NCBI RefSeq assembly: GCF_900188405.1
Contig: NZ_FZOF01000002.1
Span: 186,001 to 250,000, forward strand
Direction of reading: 5' to 3'
Source of the DNA: Actinacidiphila glaucinigra
GTDB taxonomy: Bacteria > Actinomycetota > Actinomycetes > Streptomycetales > Streptomycetaceae
DNA: 64,000 nt
Shown piece after piece: positions 50,742-59,461 of the stretch. The translations under genes were made by a program, and so were the position numbers. How positions within the stretch are numbered: position 1 is the stretch's first letter; each line of letters begins with the position of its first letter. The notes under the pieces were generated by a model. The model was not told where the DNA came from and ran no database searches. It saw nothing but the letters and a program-made list of their open reading frames with translations.

Positions 50742-51425
50742 CTACACGACGCGTATGAGACTGCCGGTGACATGGGTGGCGACGATGCGTATCCACAGAT
50801 CGTCCTCACCCCCGGACCATGGGCCAGGGTGGGTCTCCAGCGCGTGAGCGTCCTCGGGATCGACGACGTGTTCGGCAACCCCGAGGACGAGCACACTCCA
50901 TCCCGCGCTGAGGCTGGCGTCGAGCTGGTCGACCTCGAAGGCGATCTCGCTGCCCTTGGCAAGGGACGGGGGCGCGTCCGCGGCCGTGCGGTAGACGATG
51001 GCCCCGTCGACGACCGCGTAGTTCACTGGTACGACCGCGGGGTGGCCGCCGCCGGTGGTGAGGGCGATCCTGCCGACGTCATGGCTGGACAGCCGGGTCC
51101 AGCACTCCTGCGACGGCATCTCCTCCATCACCGGTGGGCCGACGGTCTCCGTCTCCCCTGGCAGGTGCTCGGCGTCACCTCCCAGCAGATGGCTGGCGGT
51201 GGTCCGCAACGCGCCCGCGAGCCGGAGCAGGGCGTTGGTCCCGATGGTGTGGTGGGACTGCTCCTCCACGTACCGCACATAGCTCGGTGTCATGCCGGCC
51301 TTGGCGGCCACCTCCTCGCGGCTGAGCCCCAGTTGTTCCCGTCGCTGTGCGACGCGACGGCTGACGTCCCCCGGATGGGCTCTCGACCTTTCGGACGGGC
51401 CGTCGCGCAATGACTGCCTGGGCAC
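50742..51425 (-). CDS. HTH (XRE)-pyridoxamine 5'-phosphate oxidase-like fusion protein
   Basis: A 227-residue fusion: residues about 18-75 are an XRE helix-turn-helix (VAQRREQLGLSREEVAAKAGMTPSYVRYVE), and about 95-227 a split-barrel flavin/FMN-binding domain (DVGRIALTTGGGHPAVVPVNYAV, GSEIAFEVDQLD). A sensor-regulator role, binding flavin or a related cofactor, is plausible. GTG at 51425 follows GGGAGGT. It is convergent with the universal stress gene. Confidence 0.88.
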   Translation of the reverse strand: MPRQSLRDGPSERSRAHPGDVSRRVAQRREQLGLSREEVAAKAGMTPSYVRYVEEQSHHTIGTNALLRLAGALRTTASHLLGGDAEHLPGETETVGPPVMEEMPSQECWTRLSSHDVGRIALTTGGGHPAVVPVNYAVVDGAIVYRTAADAPPSLAKGSEIAFEVDQLDASLSAGWSVLVLGVAEHVVDPEDAHALETHPGPWSGGEDDLWIRIVATHVTGSLIRVV

Positions 51426-51660
51426 GTCGACCACCTCCCACTCTCGGGCTCGGACGCTTCGGTTCGTTACCAGCAAGCACACCACCGCGGGCGCCGAGCC
51501 GCCAGACCCGTCCGCCTCATCCGCTCGAACGAGTGACCGAGTTATCCACAACCGGTCAGTACTCCACAGGCCGCCGAGGGGCCGCGACGCGATGCGTCAT
51601 GGTGGTCCTGCCAGGCCGGATGCGCCGGTGGGCGAAGGACCGACGACGGGGGTGGTCGAG

Positions 51661-52236
51661 ATGGTGGACAGCGGTGGAGCCACGCTGTGGACGGACAGTG
51701 GCGGCGCTCCGGTCCCAGCGGCGGGCGCGGGAACGGGAGCGCCCGCCCCGTGCGCGGTTCCGGTGTTCGCGCCGATCAGGGCGGGCGGCGGGCGGCACCG
51801 GCTGCGCCGGGCGCTGCGCCGACGGCGGCGGATGATGGCCGCGGGCCTGGCGATGACGGCGGCCGCGCTGGCCGCCGCGGCACCCCGGACTGATCCGCAG
51901 TCCGGACGGTCGGGGCGGGAAGGCCCGGCTCCCGCCGCCGCTGCCGGCCGGGACATGGTGCGGGCGCCGGTGCGTATCGCGGACGCGGCGGCGGCCGGGC
52001 TGGTGCGGCCCGGCGACCGGGTGGACATCCTCGCCGCGGCGCGCGTGGTGGCCCGCGCGGCACCCGTGGTGGCGGTGGCCTCCCCCGCCTCCGGGGGCCA
52101 GGGCGTCGCGCCCGACGGCTTGGACGGGGGCGGGGGCGGGGACGGCGCGCTGATCGTGCTGTCGGTCCCGCCCGGGACGGCGGCCGCGCTGTCCGGCGCC
52201 GCGGCCTCCTCGCCCCTGGCGGTGGCGCTGCGCTAG
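51661..52236 (+). CDS. CpaB/RcpC-like (SAF domain) membrane protein
   Basis: A 191-residue protein with a basic stretch (RHRLRRALRRRRR) before one hydrophobic helix (AAGLAMTAAALAAAA), then an extracytoplasmic SAF/RcpC-like domain: APVRIADAAAAGLVRPGDRVDILAA and ALIVLSVPPGTAAALSGAA. In pilus loci CpaB is a secretion component, but here no other pilus gene is near, so its role is unclear. ATG at 51661 follows GGGGGTGG. It lies 190 bp upstream of mscL. Confidence 0.75.
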   Translation: MVDSGGATLWTDSGGAPVPAAGAGTGAPAPCAVPVFAPIRAGGGRHRLRRALRRRRRMMAAGLAMTAAALAAAAPRTDPQSGRSGREGPAPAAAAGRDMVRAPVRIADAAAAGLVRPGDRVDILAAARVVARAAPVVAVASPASGGQGVAPDGLDGGGGGDGALIVLSVPPGTAAALSGAAASSPLAVALR

Positions 52237-52423
52237 CCGTACGCCGTGAGAAAGGCAACCGGCGGGGAGGGCCTCGGCGCGCACCCCTTACTCTCGGAGG
52301 CCGAACCGCTCAACCACCTCCGTCACCGCCGGCCTTCACGCCGGCAGCGCCCGGCGGACACCACCGGCCCCACGGGTCCCCCGGGCCGAACTGCACGGTC
52401 GTTCTTCGAAAGGAAATCGTCCC

Positions 52424-52915
52424 TTGAAGGGCTTCAAAGCCTTCCTACTGCGTGGCAACGTCGTCGAGCTCGCTGTGGCGGTCGTCGTCGGCGCCGCGTT
52501 CAGCAAGATCGTCGACGCGTTCGTGAAGGGCCTCATCAATCCGGTGATCGGTGCCATCGGCACCAAGAACCTCGACGGTTACATCCTCTGCATCGAGCCG
52601 CCCTGCACCGTCGTCAACGGTGAGCTCAAGCAGGGTGTGGGCCTCCTGTGGGGCGCGGTCGCCGGCGCGGCGCTGACGTTCCTGATCACGGCCGCGGTCG
52701 TGTACTTCCTGCTGATCCTGCCGATGAACAAGCTCAACGATCGGCGCAAGGCGGGCAAGGAGGACGCGGTGGCCGGCCCGACGGAGCTGGAGCTGCTGAC
52801 CGAGATACGCGACCTGCTCGCCCACCAGCAGCAGGGCCGGCAGCCGGGCTACGGCGGCGCACCCGGCGTCCCCTCCCCCTACGGCCACGGCGGCACCAAC
52901 CGGACGCATCAATAG
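52424..52915 (+). CDS. mscL: Large-conductance mechanosensitive channel MscL
   Basis: A 163-residue channel subunit. FKAFLLRGNVVELAVAVVVGAAFSKIVDAFV is the N-terminal amphipath and gate helix TM1, TM2 is ALTFLITAAVVYFLLILPMNKL, and the cytoplasmic bundle ELELLTEIRDLL follows. A Gly/Pro-rich tail of about 25 residues is added. It opens under membrane tension in osmotic downshock. TTG at 52424 follows GAAAGGA. Confidence 0.96.
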   Translation: MKGFKAFLLRGNVVELAVAVVVGAAFSKIVDAFVKGLINPVIGAIGTKNLDGYILCIEPPCTVVNGELKQGVGLLWGAVAGAALTFLITAAVVYFLLILPMNKLNDRRKAGKEDAVAGPTELELLTEIRDLLAHQQQGRQPGYGGAPGVPSPYGHGGTNRTHQ

Positions 52916-52925
52916 CGCGTCCGCC

Positions 52926-53132
52926 TCAGATGTGGTGCGGGGGCTTCTCGTCGAGGAAGCGCGCGAGATCTCCCGCACCACCCTGGCCGGGGCGCTCGCC
53001 CCACCCGGTGTCGGTGTCGTCGGACGACTGCCGGTCCAGCGGGTCGTCGAAGACCAGAGCCGCCGGCTCGCGCGGGGCTCGTGGGGCGGGGGCCGCTGCG
53101 GGCCCGGTAGCGGGGTCGGGGGTGCTGCTCAT
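52926..53132 (-). CDS. Small conserved protein of unknown function
   Basis: A 68-residue acidic protein: Pro/Ala-rich N-terminus, then EPAALVFDDPLDRQSSDDTDTGWGERP and DLARFLDEKPPHHI at the C-terminus. The C-terminal FLDEKPPHH ending is common in short streptomycete proteins encoded near hrdD. ATG at 53132 is the only start that fits. Function unknown. Confidence 0.68.
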   Translation of the reverse strand: MSSTPDPATGPAAAPAPRAPREPAALVFDDPLDRQSSDDTDTGWGERPGQGGAGDLARFLDEKPPHHI

Positions 53133-53232
53133 GCCGTCCAGGGTACGGTGCGGCCCACCGCGCCCGGCCATGACGAGGGCCCGGCCGCACGCACGCGGGC
53201 GACGCACGACCGGGCCCGGCCCGGGGAAGGGG

Positions 53233-53269
53233 TCGAGCCCCGGCACAGGGGGGTGGCACCGGGGCTCGA
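53233..53269 (-). terminator. Hairpin terminator downstream of hrdD
   Basis: An 11-bp stem (TCGAGCCCCGG / CCGGGGCTCGA) with a 15-base loop, 47 bp past the hrdD stop. Confidence 0.7.
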
Positions 53270-53315
53270 GTCTGTGGGTGGTGGCGCGGGCGCCGGCAGC
53301 GGCGCCCGCTCGGGG

Positions 53316-54302
53316 TCAGGCCGCCTCGATGGACAGCCCGGTCGCGCGCGCCATGCGCTTGAGGTCCGCCAGCGCGTGCTTCTCGATCTGCCGGATCCGC
53401 TCACGCGTCAGCCCGTGCTGCTTGCCGACCTCGGTCAGCGTGCGCTCGCGGCCGTCCACGATCCCGTACCGCGCCCGAATGATGGACGCCGTCCGGTCGT
53501 CGAGCCGGTCGATCAGATCCTCCAGTTCCTCACGCCGCAGCATGACGAGTACGGAGTCCTCCGGCGAGGCCGCCGAGGTGTCCTCGACGAGATCACCGAA
53601 CTGGGTCTCGCCCTCGTCGTCCACCGACATGTTCAGGCTCACGGGGTCGCGTGCCCAGTCGAGCACGTCGGAGACCCGTTCCGGGGTGGAGCCGAGCTCG
53701 GCCGCGATCTCCGCGGGCTCCGGGTCACGCCCGTGCTCGCGGTTGAACTCGCGCTGCACCCTGCGCACCCGTCCCAGCTCCTCCACCAGGTGGACGGGGA
53801 GCCGGATGGTGCGCGACTGGTCCGCGATGGACCGGGTGATCGCCTGGCGGATCCACCACGTCGCGTACGTGGAGAACTTGAAGCCCTTGCTGTAGTCGAA
53901 CTTCTCGACGGCGCGTACCAGGCCTGCGTTGCCCTCCTGGATCAGGTCGAGCAGCGGCAGGCCGCTGCGCGGATAGCGTCGCGCGACGGCGACGACCAGG
54001 CGCAGGTTGGAACGGATGAAGACGTCCTTGGCCCGCGCACCCGCGGCGGCTATCTCTTCCAGTTCCTCTCGGCCGGCGTCCGCTCCCTGACCCAGCTCCT
54101 CACCCGCGAGGAGCTGCTCGGCGTAGACGCCGGCCTCGATCGCCCTGGAAAGCTCGACTTCCTGCGCGGCGTCCAGCAGCGGCGTACGCGCGATCTCGTC
54201 GAGGTACATGCCGACCAGGTCGCGGTCGGCCATCTCGCCGTGGCCTGCGCGAGCGCTGCTCTTCCCGCCTGCGGTGCTGCGGGCGACGGCACGGGTTGCC
54301 AT
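53316..54302 (-). CDS. hrdD: Principal-like sigma factor HrdD
   Basis: A 328-residue group 2 sigma-70 factor. Region 1.2 (RDLVGMYLDEIARTPLL), region 2 (SNLRLVVAVARRYP, LIQEGNAGLVRAVEKFDY, FSTYATWWIRQAI) and region 4 (LTEVGKQHGLTRERIRQIE) are all intact; the long non-conserved N-terminal domain of HrdB is absent. It directs RNA polymerase at -10/-35 promoters and is dispensable in model strains. ATG at 54302 follows AAGGGAG. A perfect SigR-type promoter lies upstream, consistent with thiol-oxidative stress induction known for hrdD. Confidence 0.95.
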   Translation of the reverse strand: MATRAVARSTAGGKSSARAGHGEMADRDLVGMYLDEIARTPLLDAAQEVELSRAIEAGVYAEQLLAGEELGQGADAGREELEEIAAAGARAKDVFIRSNLRLVVAVARRYPRSGLPLLDLIQEGNAGLVRAVEKFDYSKGFKFSTYATWWIRQAITRSIADQSRTIRLPVHLVEELGRVRRVQREFNREHGRDPEPAEIAAELGSTPERVSDVLDWARDPVSLNMSVDDEGETQFGDLVEDTSAASPEDSVLVMLRREELEDLIDRLDDRTASIIRARYGIVDGRERTLTEVGKQHGLTRERIRQIEKHALADLKRMARATGLSIEAA

Positions 54303-54400
54303 GCGTGCTCCCTTGCGAAGGTTCGGTCGGGTGTCGGATCGAATGAGCTGCCCTCCAGCAGCTTCACGCGTGCCTTTCGGCTGCCCACTCGAAAAGAGAT

Positions 54401-54427
54401 AACGACTGGAATCCGGACACAATTCCC
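54401..54427 (-). promoter_or_regulatory. SigR-type promoter of hrdD
   Basis: On the minus strand, GGGAAT (54427-54422) is separated by exactly 18 bases from GTT (54403-54401). SigR promoters have GGGAAY-N18-GTT. The +1 would be about 90 bp before the hrdD start. Confidence 0.85.
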
Positions 54428-54490
54428 AAGCACAGCCCCGTTTTTTACGATCTTGCAGTACCCTGTCCGGCCACAGCCGGAGGTGGATCA

Positions 54491-55018
54491 TTGTCCGAGT
54501 CCGTCGAAGTGCAGGTCAGACCGGGTGGGGAGGAGGACCTGAAGGCCCTCACCGACCTGTACAACCACTACGTCCGTGAGACGCCGGTCACCTTCGACCT
54601 GGAGCCGTTGTCACTGGAACAGCGCCGCCCTTGGCTGCTCTCCCACCCGGAAGACGGACCGCACCGCCTTTTGGTTGCCCACGGGACGAAACCCGACGGC
54701 TCGCCGGGCCTGCTCGGATACGCCACGAGCAGCCCGTTCCGCCCGAAGGCCGCGTACTCCACCTCCGTGGAGACCTCCGTGTACTGCGCCCCGGAGGCCG
54801 GCGGCCGCGGCGTCGGCACCCTGCTCTACGCGGCGCTGTTCGAGGCCCTGCGGGGCGAGGACGTGCACCGCGCCTACGCCGGCATCGCGCAGCCCAACGA
54901 GGCGTCCGTCCGGCTGCACGCCCGCTTCGGCTTCCGCCCGCTGGGCGTCTACCGCGAGGTCGGCCGGAAGTTCGGCCGCTACTGGGACGTCGCCTGGTAC
55001 GAGAAAGACCTGGCCTGA
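54491..55018 (+). CDS. Phosphinothricin acetyltransferase-like GNAT enzyme
   Basis: A 175-residue acetyltransferase of the PAT/Bar group: DLYNHYVRETPVTFDLEP, VETSVYCAPEAGGRGVGTLLY (acetyl-CoA loop), AGIAQPNEASVRLHARFGFRPLG and VGRKFGRYWDVAWYEKDL. Members N-acetylate phosphinothricin, methionine sulfone or related amino acids; substrate here is unproven. TTG at 54491 follows GGAGG. It is divergent from hrdD. Confidence 0.88.
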   Translation: MSESVEVQVRPGGEEDLKALTDLYNHYVRETPVTFDLEPLSLEQRRPWLLSHPEDGPHRLLVAHGTKPDGSPGLLGYATSSPFRPKAAYSTSVETSVYCAPEAGGRGVGTLLYAALFEALRGEDVHRAYAGIAQPNEASVRLHARFGFRPLGVYREVGRKFGRYWDVAWYEKDLA

Positions 55019-55028
55019 ACCGGCGCGG

Positions 55029-55532
55029 TCAGCGCAGCCAGGGAAGGTCGCCCACCACGCCGTTCTCCGGCTGGAGCCCCCCGGCGATGACCCGGCAGAT
55101 CTCGCCGAGCTGGCGCACCTGCTCCTCCGACAGCCGGTCGAAGATCGCCCCGCGCACCGCCTCCACATGACCCGGAGCGGCCGCGGCGAGCGCCGCGAAA
55201 CCCTCGTCGGTGAGGACCGCGAGCTGCCCGCGCCGATCGGAGGGGCAGTTCTCGCGGCGGACCCACCCGTTCTCCTCCAGGCGGGAGATGGCGTGCGAGA
55301 GCCTGCTGCGCGTAATCTTCGAGCGTTCCGCCAGCTCCGTCATGCGCATCCGGCGGTCGGGGGTCTCCGAGAGCCACACCAGCAGCGAGTAGTACGCGTG
55401 GGGCATCCGCGCGTCGCGCTGGAGCTGCCGGTCGAGCGCGTCCGAGACCAACTGGGTGGACGCCATGTAAGCGCGCCAGGCGCGCTGCTCGTCCTCGCTC
55501 AGCCAGCGGGGCTCGGGGGCTCTCGTGGTCAT
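55029..55532 (-). CDS. MarR family transcriptional regulator
   Basis: A 167-residue winged-helix repressor: [33 protein letters not shown] at about 65-97, [13 protein letters not shown] in the wing. It is divergent from the RibA-like gene, and two CTTGAA/TTCAAG palindromes lie between them, so it probably controls that operon and itself. Confidence 0.92.
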   Translation of the reverse strand: MTTRAPEPRWLSEDEQRAWRAYMASTQLVSDALDRQLQRDARMPHAYYSLLVWLSETPDRRMRMTELAERSKITRSRLSHAISRLEENGWVRRENCPSDRRGQLAVLTDEGFAALAAAAPGHVEAVRGAIFDRLSEEQVRQLGEICRVIAGGLQPENGVVGDLPWLR

Positions 55533-55554
55533 GGTCCCACCCTACGGATTCGAC

Positions 55555-55568
55555 CTTGAACTTTCAAG
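55555..55568. promoter_or_regulatory. MarR operator, site 1
   Basis: CTTGAA-CT-TTCAAG, a 14-bp palindrome 23 bp before the MarR start. Confidence 0.75.
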
Positions 55569-55596
55569 CAATTGCCGGTATCTTCCCCCCTGCTAG

Positions 55597-55610
55597 CTTG
55601 AAACTTCAAG
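55597..55610. promoter_or_regulatory. MarR operator, site 2
   Basis: CTTGAA-AC-TTCAAG, same arms as site 1 and 42 bp away (four helical turns), 21 bp before the RibA-like gene. Confidence 0.75.
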
Positions 55611-55630
55611 AACTCAGGCGAGGGATCCGT

Positions 55631-56281
55631 ATGACGACCGCCCCGACCGCCCCGGACGCAGCCCCCTCTCCGCCGCGCGCGGCCATCCGCACCCGGGTCC
55701 GGATCCCGCTGCGCTTCCCGGACGGCTGGGCCACCCCGGCCGACGTCTTCACCTTCACGGGCCTCGCCGACGGCAAGGAGCACATCGCGCTCGGCCTCGG
55801 CGCCCACGAGGGCGCGGCGTCGCCGCTGGTCCGCCCGCACTCCGAGTGCCTGACCGGCGACGTCTTCGGCTCCGCGCGCTGCGACTGCGGCCCCCAACTG
55901 CGCGAGGCCGTGCAGCGCATCGCGGAGACCGGCGGCTATCTGCTCTACCTGCGCCAGGAGGGCCGGGGCATCGGCCTGTACGCCAAGCTCGACGCGTACG
56001 CCCTCCAGGACGAGGGCCTGGACACCTACGCCGCCAACCGCGCCCTCGGCCGCCTCGACGACGAACGCGACTACACCGCCGCCGCCCAGATGCTCGGCGC
56101 CCTCGGCGTCGACGCGATCCGCCTGCTCAGCAACAACCCCGACAAGGCGGAACAGCTGACCGTGCTCGGCGTGACGGTCACCGAGCGGGTGCCGACCGGG
56201 GTCCACCTGTCCGAGGACAACGTGCGTTACCTGCGCGCCAAGGCCGAGCACACCCACCACACCCTCGACCTCCCGGCCTGA
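55631..56281 (+). CDS. ribA: GTP cyclohydrolase II (RibA-type, stand-alone)
   Basis: A 216-residue GTP cyclohydrolase II. The zinc ligands are Cys in [16 protein letters not shown] (near residue 75-90), [12 protein letters not shown] binds GTP phosphate, and [10 protein letters not shown] completes the site; the Tyr used by true GCH II is kept in LDAYALQD. It makes the pyrimidine precursor of riboflavin, or feeds a specialised pathway. It lacks the fused DHBP synthase of housekeeping RibBA. ATG at 55631; the dioxygenase gene follows 10 bp later and a MarR pair of operators precedes. Confidence 0.93.
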   Translation: MTTAPTAPDAAPSPPRAAIRTRVRIPLRFPDGWATPADVFTFTGLADGKEHIALGLGAHEGAASPLVRPHSECLTGDVFGSARCDCGPQLREAVQRIAETGGYLLYLRQEGRGIGLYAKLDAYALQDEGLDTYAANRALGRLDDERDYTAAAQMLGALGVDAIRLLSNNPDKAEQLTVLGVTVTERVPTGVHLSEDNVRYLRAKAEHTHHTLDLPA

Positions 56282-56291
56282 GGAGGCCCCC

Positions 56292-57059
56292 ATGCGCATG
56301 CCCGCCCTCTACCTCTCGCACGGCGCCCCGCCGCTCGCCGACGACCCGGTGTGGCCGGGCGAACTGGCCGCATGGTCCGCCGGTCTCCCGCGCCCCACGG
56401 CGATCCTCATGATCTCCGCGCACTGGGAGGAAGCCCCGCTCGCGCTCGGCGCCACCACCACGGTCCCGCTCGTGTACGACTTCTGGGGCTTCCCCCGCCA
56501 CTACTACGAGGTGCGGTACGCGGCACCGGGCGCGCCCGCCCTGGCCGACTCCGTTCGCAAACTGCTGCGCGCCGCGGGAACCCCCGTCCAGGACATCCCG
56601 GACCGGGGCCTGGACCACGGGGCGTACGTCCCACTCGTGGAGATGTACCCGGACGCCGACATTCCCGTGCTGCAGGTCTCGATGCCGACGCTCGACCCGC
56701 AGAGGCTCATGGACATCGGGCGCAGGCTCGCCCCGCTGCGCGACGAGGGCGTGCTGATCGTCGGCAGCGGCTTCTTCACGCACAACCTCGCCGCACTGCG
56801 CCACGCCGGCGGAGTGCCGGGCTGGTCGGCGGAGTTCGACGACTGGGGGCACCGCGCGCTGGAGGCGCACGACGTGGACGCCCTGCTGGACTTCGAGCAC
56901 AAGTCCCCCGCCGGGCGGCTCGCCCACCCGCGGACCGAGCACTTCGCCCCGCTCTTCGTCACCATGGGCGCGGCCGAGGACGATCTCGGCGACCAGCGCA
57001 GCGCCATCGACGGCTTCTGGATGGGCCTGGCCAAGCGGTCCGTGCAGTTCGGCCGGTAG
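56292..57059 (+). CDS. DODA-type (class III extradiol) dioxygenase
   Basis: A 255-residue LigB-like enzyme: LYLSHGAPPLADDPV and ISAHWEEAP carry metal His residues, RGLDHGAYVPLVEMYP another, and GSGFFTHNL the last. Such enzymes open catechol-type rings such as DOPA, or remain uncharacterised (YgiD). It is in an operon with the RibA-like gene, separated by 10 bp with an AGGAGG site. A link between GTP-derived and aromatic substrates is unproven. Confidence 0.9.
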   Translation: MRMPALYLSHGAPPLADDPVWPGELAAWSAGLPRPTAILMISAHWEEAPLALGATTTVPLVYDFWGFPRHYYEVRYAAPGAPALADSVRKLLRAAGTPVQDIPDRGLDHGAYVPLVEMYPDADIPVLQVSMPTLDPQRLMDIGRRLAPLRDEGVLIVGSGFFTHNLAALRHAGGVPGWSAEFDDWGHRALEAHDVDALLDFEHKSPAGRLAHPRTEHFAPLFVTMGAAEDDLGDQRSAIDGFWMGLAKRSVQFGR

Positions 57060-57076
57060 TCTGCGCAACGCAACGG

Positions 57077-57113
57077 GAAGGGCCCCGCTTCCTCTCATGA
57101 AGCGGGGCCCTTC
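57077..57113. terminator. Bidirectional terminator
   Basis: A 14-bp perfect stem (GAAGGGCCCCGCTT / AAGCGGGGCCCTTC) with a 9-base loop between the convergent dioxygenase and MFS genes. Confidence 0.85.
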
Positions 57114-57155
57114 GCCGTGCTCGCCGTCCGGCGTGCCGTCGTCGTCGACGCGTCG

Positions 57156-58667
57156 TCAGTGGGCGATCACCGGGACGGCGACGTCCTCCGCGCCCTCGGC
57201 GTCCTTGTTGCCGGACGCCGCGACCACACCGCCGCCACCACCGGTGTTGACGAAGGTGAAGGCGATGATCGCGGAGAGGGCGAGGATGCCGACCGCCCAC
57301 CAGATCGCGGTGGAGTAGCCGTGCACGGCAGCGGCGTTGACGAAGCCCTGCTTGCCGAGCGTGCGGGCCTCGGCCGCGTGCGCGGCGACCCACGTGGTGG
57401 TCGCGCTGGCCGCGATCGTGTTCAGCAGCGCCGTGCCGATGGCACCGCCGACCTGCTGCGAGGTGTTGACCATGGCGGAGGCGACACCCGCGTCACGCGG
57501 CTCGACACCGTGCGTGGCCAGGCTCATGGCCGGCATGAAGGCCGTACCCATACCGAGGCCGAGCAGGATCTCCGCCGGCAGGATCAGGCCCGCGTACGAG
57601 CTGTCGACCGACAGCTGGGTCAGCAGCAGCATGCCCAGGCCCGCCACCAGGAAGCCCGGGGCCATCAGCAGGCGCGGACGGACGCGGGTCATCAGGCGCG
57701 CGCCGATCTGCGTCGAGCCGGTGATCATGCCCGCGATCATCGGGAGGAAGGCGAAGCCGGTCTTCAGCGCGGAGTAGCCCTGGACGACCTGCAGGTAGTA
57801 GGTGAGGAAGAGGAACAGGCCGAACATCGCGATGATGGCCAGACCCAGCGAGAGGTAGACGCCACCGCGGTTGCGGTCGGTCACCACGCGCAGCGGCAGC
57901 AGCGGGGCCTTCACGCGGGCCTCGATGACCACGAACGCGACGAGCAGCACGACCGAGGCCACGAACAGGCCGATCGTGGTGTTCTCGCTCCAGCCGTGGG
58001 TCTCGGCGCGGGTGAAGCCGTAGACCAGGGAGACCAGGCCCGCGGTGGCGAGCACGACACCGGGGATGTCCAGGCCGCTGCTGTTGCGGCTGCCGGCCGG
58101 CTCGTGCACGAAGCGCATGGCACCGAAGGCGGCGACGGCGGCGAAGGGGATGTTGACGAAGAACGTCCAGCGCCAGTCCAGGTACTCGGTGAGCACACCA
58201 CCGAGGATCAGACCGACGGCACCGCCACCACCGGCGATGGCACCGTAGATGCCGAACGCCTTGGCACGCTCCTTGGCCTCGGTGAACATCACCGCGAGGA
58301 GCGACAGCGCGGCCGGCGCGAGCAGCGCGCCGAATGCACCCTGCAGCGCACGGGCGCCGAAGAGCACCGACTCGTTGGCCGCGGCGCCGCCGATCGCGGA
58401 GGCGGCGGCGAATCCGATCAGGCCGGTGACGAAGGTACGGCGGCGGCCCCACAGGTCGGCGATGCGTCCGCCGAAGAGCAGCAGGCCACCGAAGACGAGC
58501 GCGTAGGCCGTGATGACCCACTGCTTGTTGGCGTCCGAGATGCCCAGGTCGGTCTGGGCGGAGGGCAGGGCGATGTTCACGATGGTGCCGTCGAGGACGA
58601 CCATCAGCTGGGCTATCGCGATGAAGGCCAGCGCCTTCCAGCGCTGGGCATGTGCCAGATCAGGCAT
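57156..58667 (-). CDS. MFS transporter, DHA2 (14-helix drug:H+ antiporter) family
   Basis: A 503-residue transporter with about 14 membrane helices. VVLDGTIVNIALPSAQTDLG is the TM1 signature of DHA2 exporters, GGRIADLWGRRRTF motif A, and ALLNTIAAS the last loop. Probably exports a drug or metabolite. ATG at 58667 is chosen because the family starts at ALAFIAIAQLM; the frame is open upstream to 58829. A TetR gene lies directly upstream on the same strand, with repeated ACGGTACG boxes between. Confidence 0.92.
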   Translation of the reverse strand: MPDLAHAQRWKALAFIAIAQLMVVLDGTIVNIALPSAQTDLGISDANKQWVITAYALVFGGLLLFGGRIADLWGRRRTFVTGLIGFAAASAIGGAAANESVLFGARALQGAFGALLAPAALSLLAVMFTEAKERAKAFGIYGAIAGGGGAVGLILGGVLTEYLDWRWTFFVNIPFAAVAAFGAMRFVHEPAGSRNSSGLDIPGVVLATAGLVSLVYGFTRAETHGWSENTTIGLFVASVVLLVAFVVIEARVKAPLLPLRVVTDRNRGGVYLSLGLAIIAMFGLFLFLTYYLQVVQGYSALKTGFAFLPMIAGMITGSTQIGARLMTRVRPRLLMAPGFLVAGLGMLLLTQLSVDSSYAGLILPAEILLGLGMGTAFMPAMSLATHGVEPRDAGVASAMVNTSQQVGGAIGTALLNTIAASATTTWVAAHAAEARTLGKQGFVNAAAVHGYSTAIWWAVGILALSAIIAFTFVNTGGGGGVVAASGNKDAEGAEDVAVPVIAH

Positions 58668-58681
58668 GGGTGGACTCACTA

Positions 58682-58730
58682 ACGGTACGAAGAGGTGACG
58701 ACATTGAAGACGAAGAGGACTTACGGTACG
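58682..58730. promoter_or_regulatory. Paired ACGGTACG boxes upstream of the MFS gene
   Basis: ACGGTACG occurs at 58682 and 58723. The second is embedded in TTACG-GTA-CGTAA, a 13-bp palindrome. They lie 15 and 56 bp before the transporter and fit TetR operators. Confidence 0.6.
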
Positions 58731-58788
58731 TAAAGGAAATGTTGTGGGCGAGTGAATTACGCGGGGGCGCCCGTTCGGCAGGCGGAGC

Positions 58789-59421
58789 TCAGCGACATTG
58801 CCGCAGGTCCTCGAAAGTGGCGGAGTCACCCGGGAGTTCGGAGCGCGCCGGCGCCTCCAGGCCGTCCACGAACAACTGCAGATGACGGCGGATGAAGCGC
58901 TCCATGCTGCCGCAGTGCTTACCGGGCAGCGGCCGCGTCAGCTGGCTGACGGCCACCATCACGTCGCCGACGTCGATGTCGGTACGGAGCCGTCCGGACC
59001 GCCTCCCGGCGGCCATCAGCTCCTCGATCGCGTGCTCCAAGCGTATGCGGCCCTCCTCGAGCCGCGGATCCCCCTTGCCGAATCCGGTGGAGAGCATCGG
59101 ACACAGCGCGCCCACCCGCTCGTCGGCCGCCTCGTGCACGAAGCGGCGCAGCGCGTCGAAGGCGTCCGGCTCCTGCGCCAGCGCTTCCTCGGCCCGCTGG
59201 GTGATCCGGTCCATCACCGACAGGGCCACCTGGAGCGAGAGCTCCTGGCGGTCGGCGAAGTGCCGGTAGACAGTGGCGTTGCCCACGCCGGCCCGCTTGG
59301 CGATCTCGTCGAGCGGGGCGTCGGTGCCGTGCTCCAGGAGCGCCTCGCGGGCGGCGACGATGATCCGCTCGCGGTTGCGCGTGGCGTCCGCGCGGAGCTT
59401 CACTGCGGCGGCTACTGCCAT
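58789..59421 (-). CDS. TetR/AcrR family transcriptional regulator
   Basis: A 210-residue repressor: TRNRERIIVAAREALLEHG and LDEIAKRAGVGNATVYRHFADRQEL at residues 13-58 form the DNA-binding domain; TetR_C follows. ATG at 59421 follows GGAGT. It precedes the MFS exporter, so it likely controls it. Two GGGGA-N5-TCCCC repeats lie in its own promoter and differ from the ACGGTACG boxes. Confidence 0.92.
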   Translation of the reverse strand: MAVAAAVKLRADATRNRERIIVAAREALLEHGTDAPLDEIAKRAGVGNATVYRHFADRQELSLQVALSVMDRITQRAEEALAQEPDAFDALRRFVHEAADERVGALCPMLSTGFGKGDPRLEEGRIRLEHAIEELMAAGRRSGRLRTDIDVGDVMVAVSQLTRPLPGKHCGSMERFIRRHLQLFVDGLEAPARSELPGDSATFEDLRQCR

Positions 59422-59461
59422 GGCGGGCACTCCTCTCTGTCCCTCGGTGGCGCTCGGTTCC

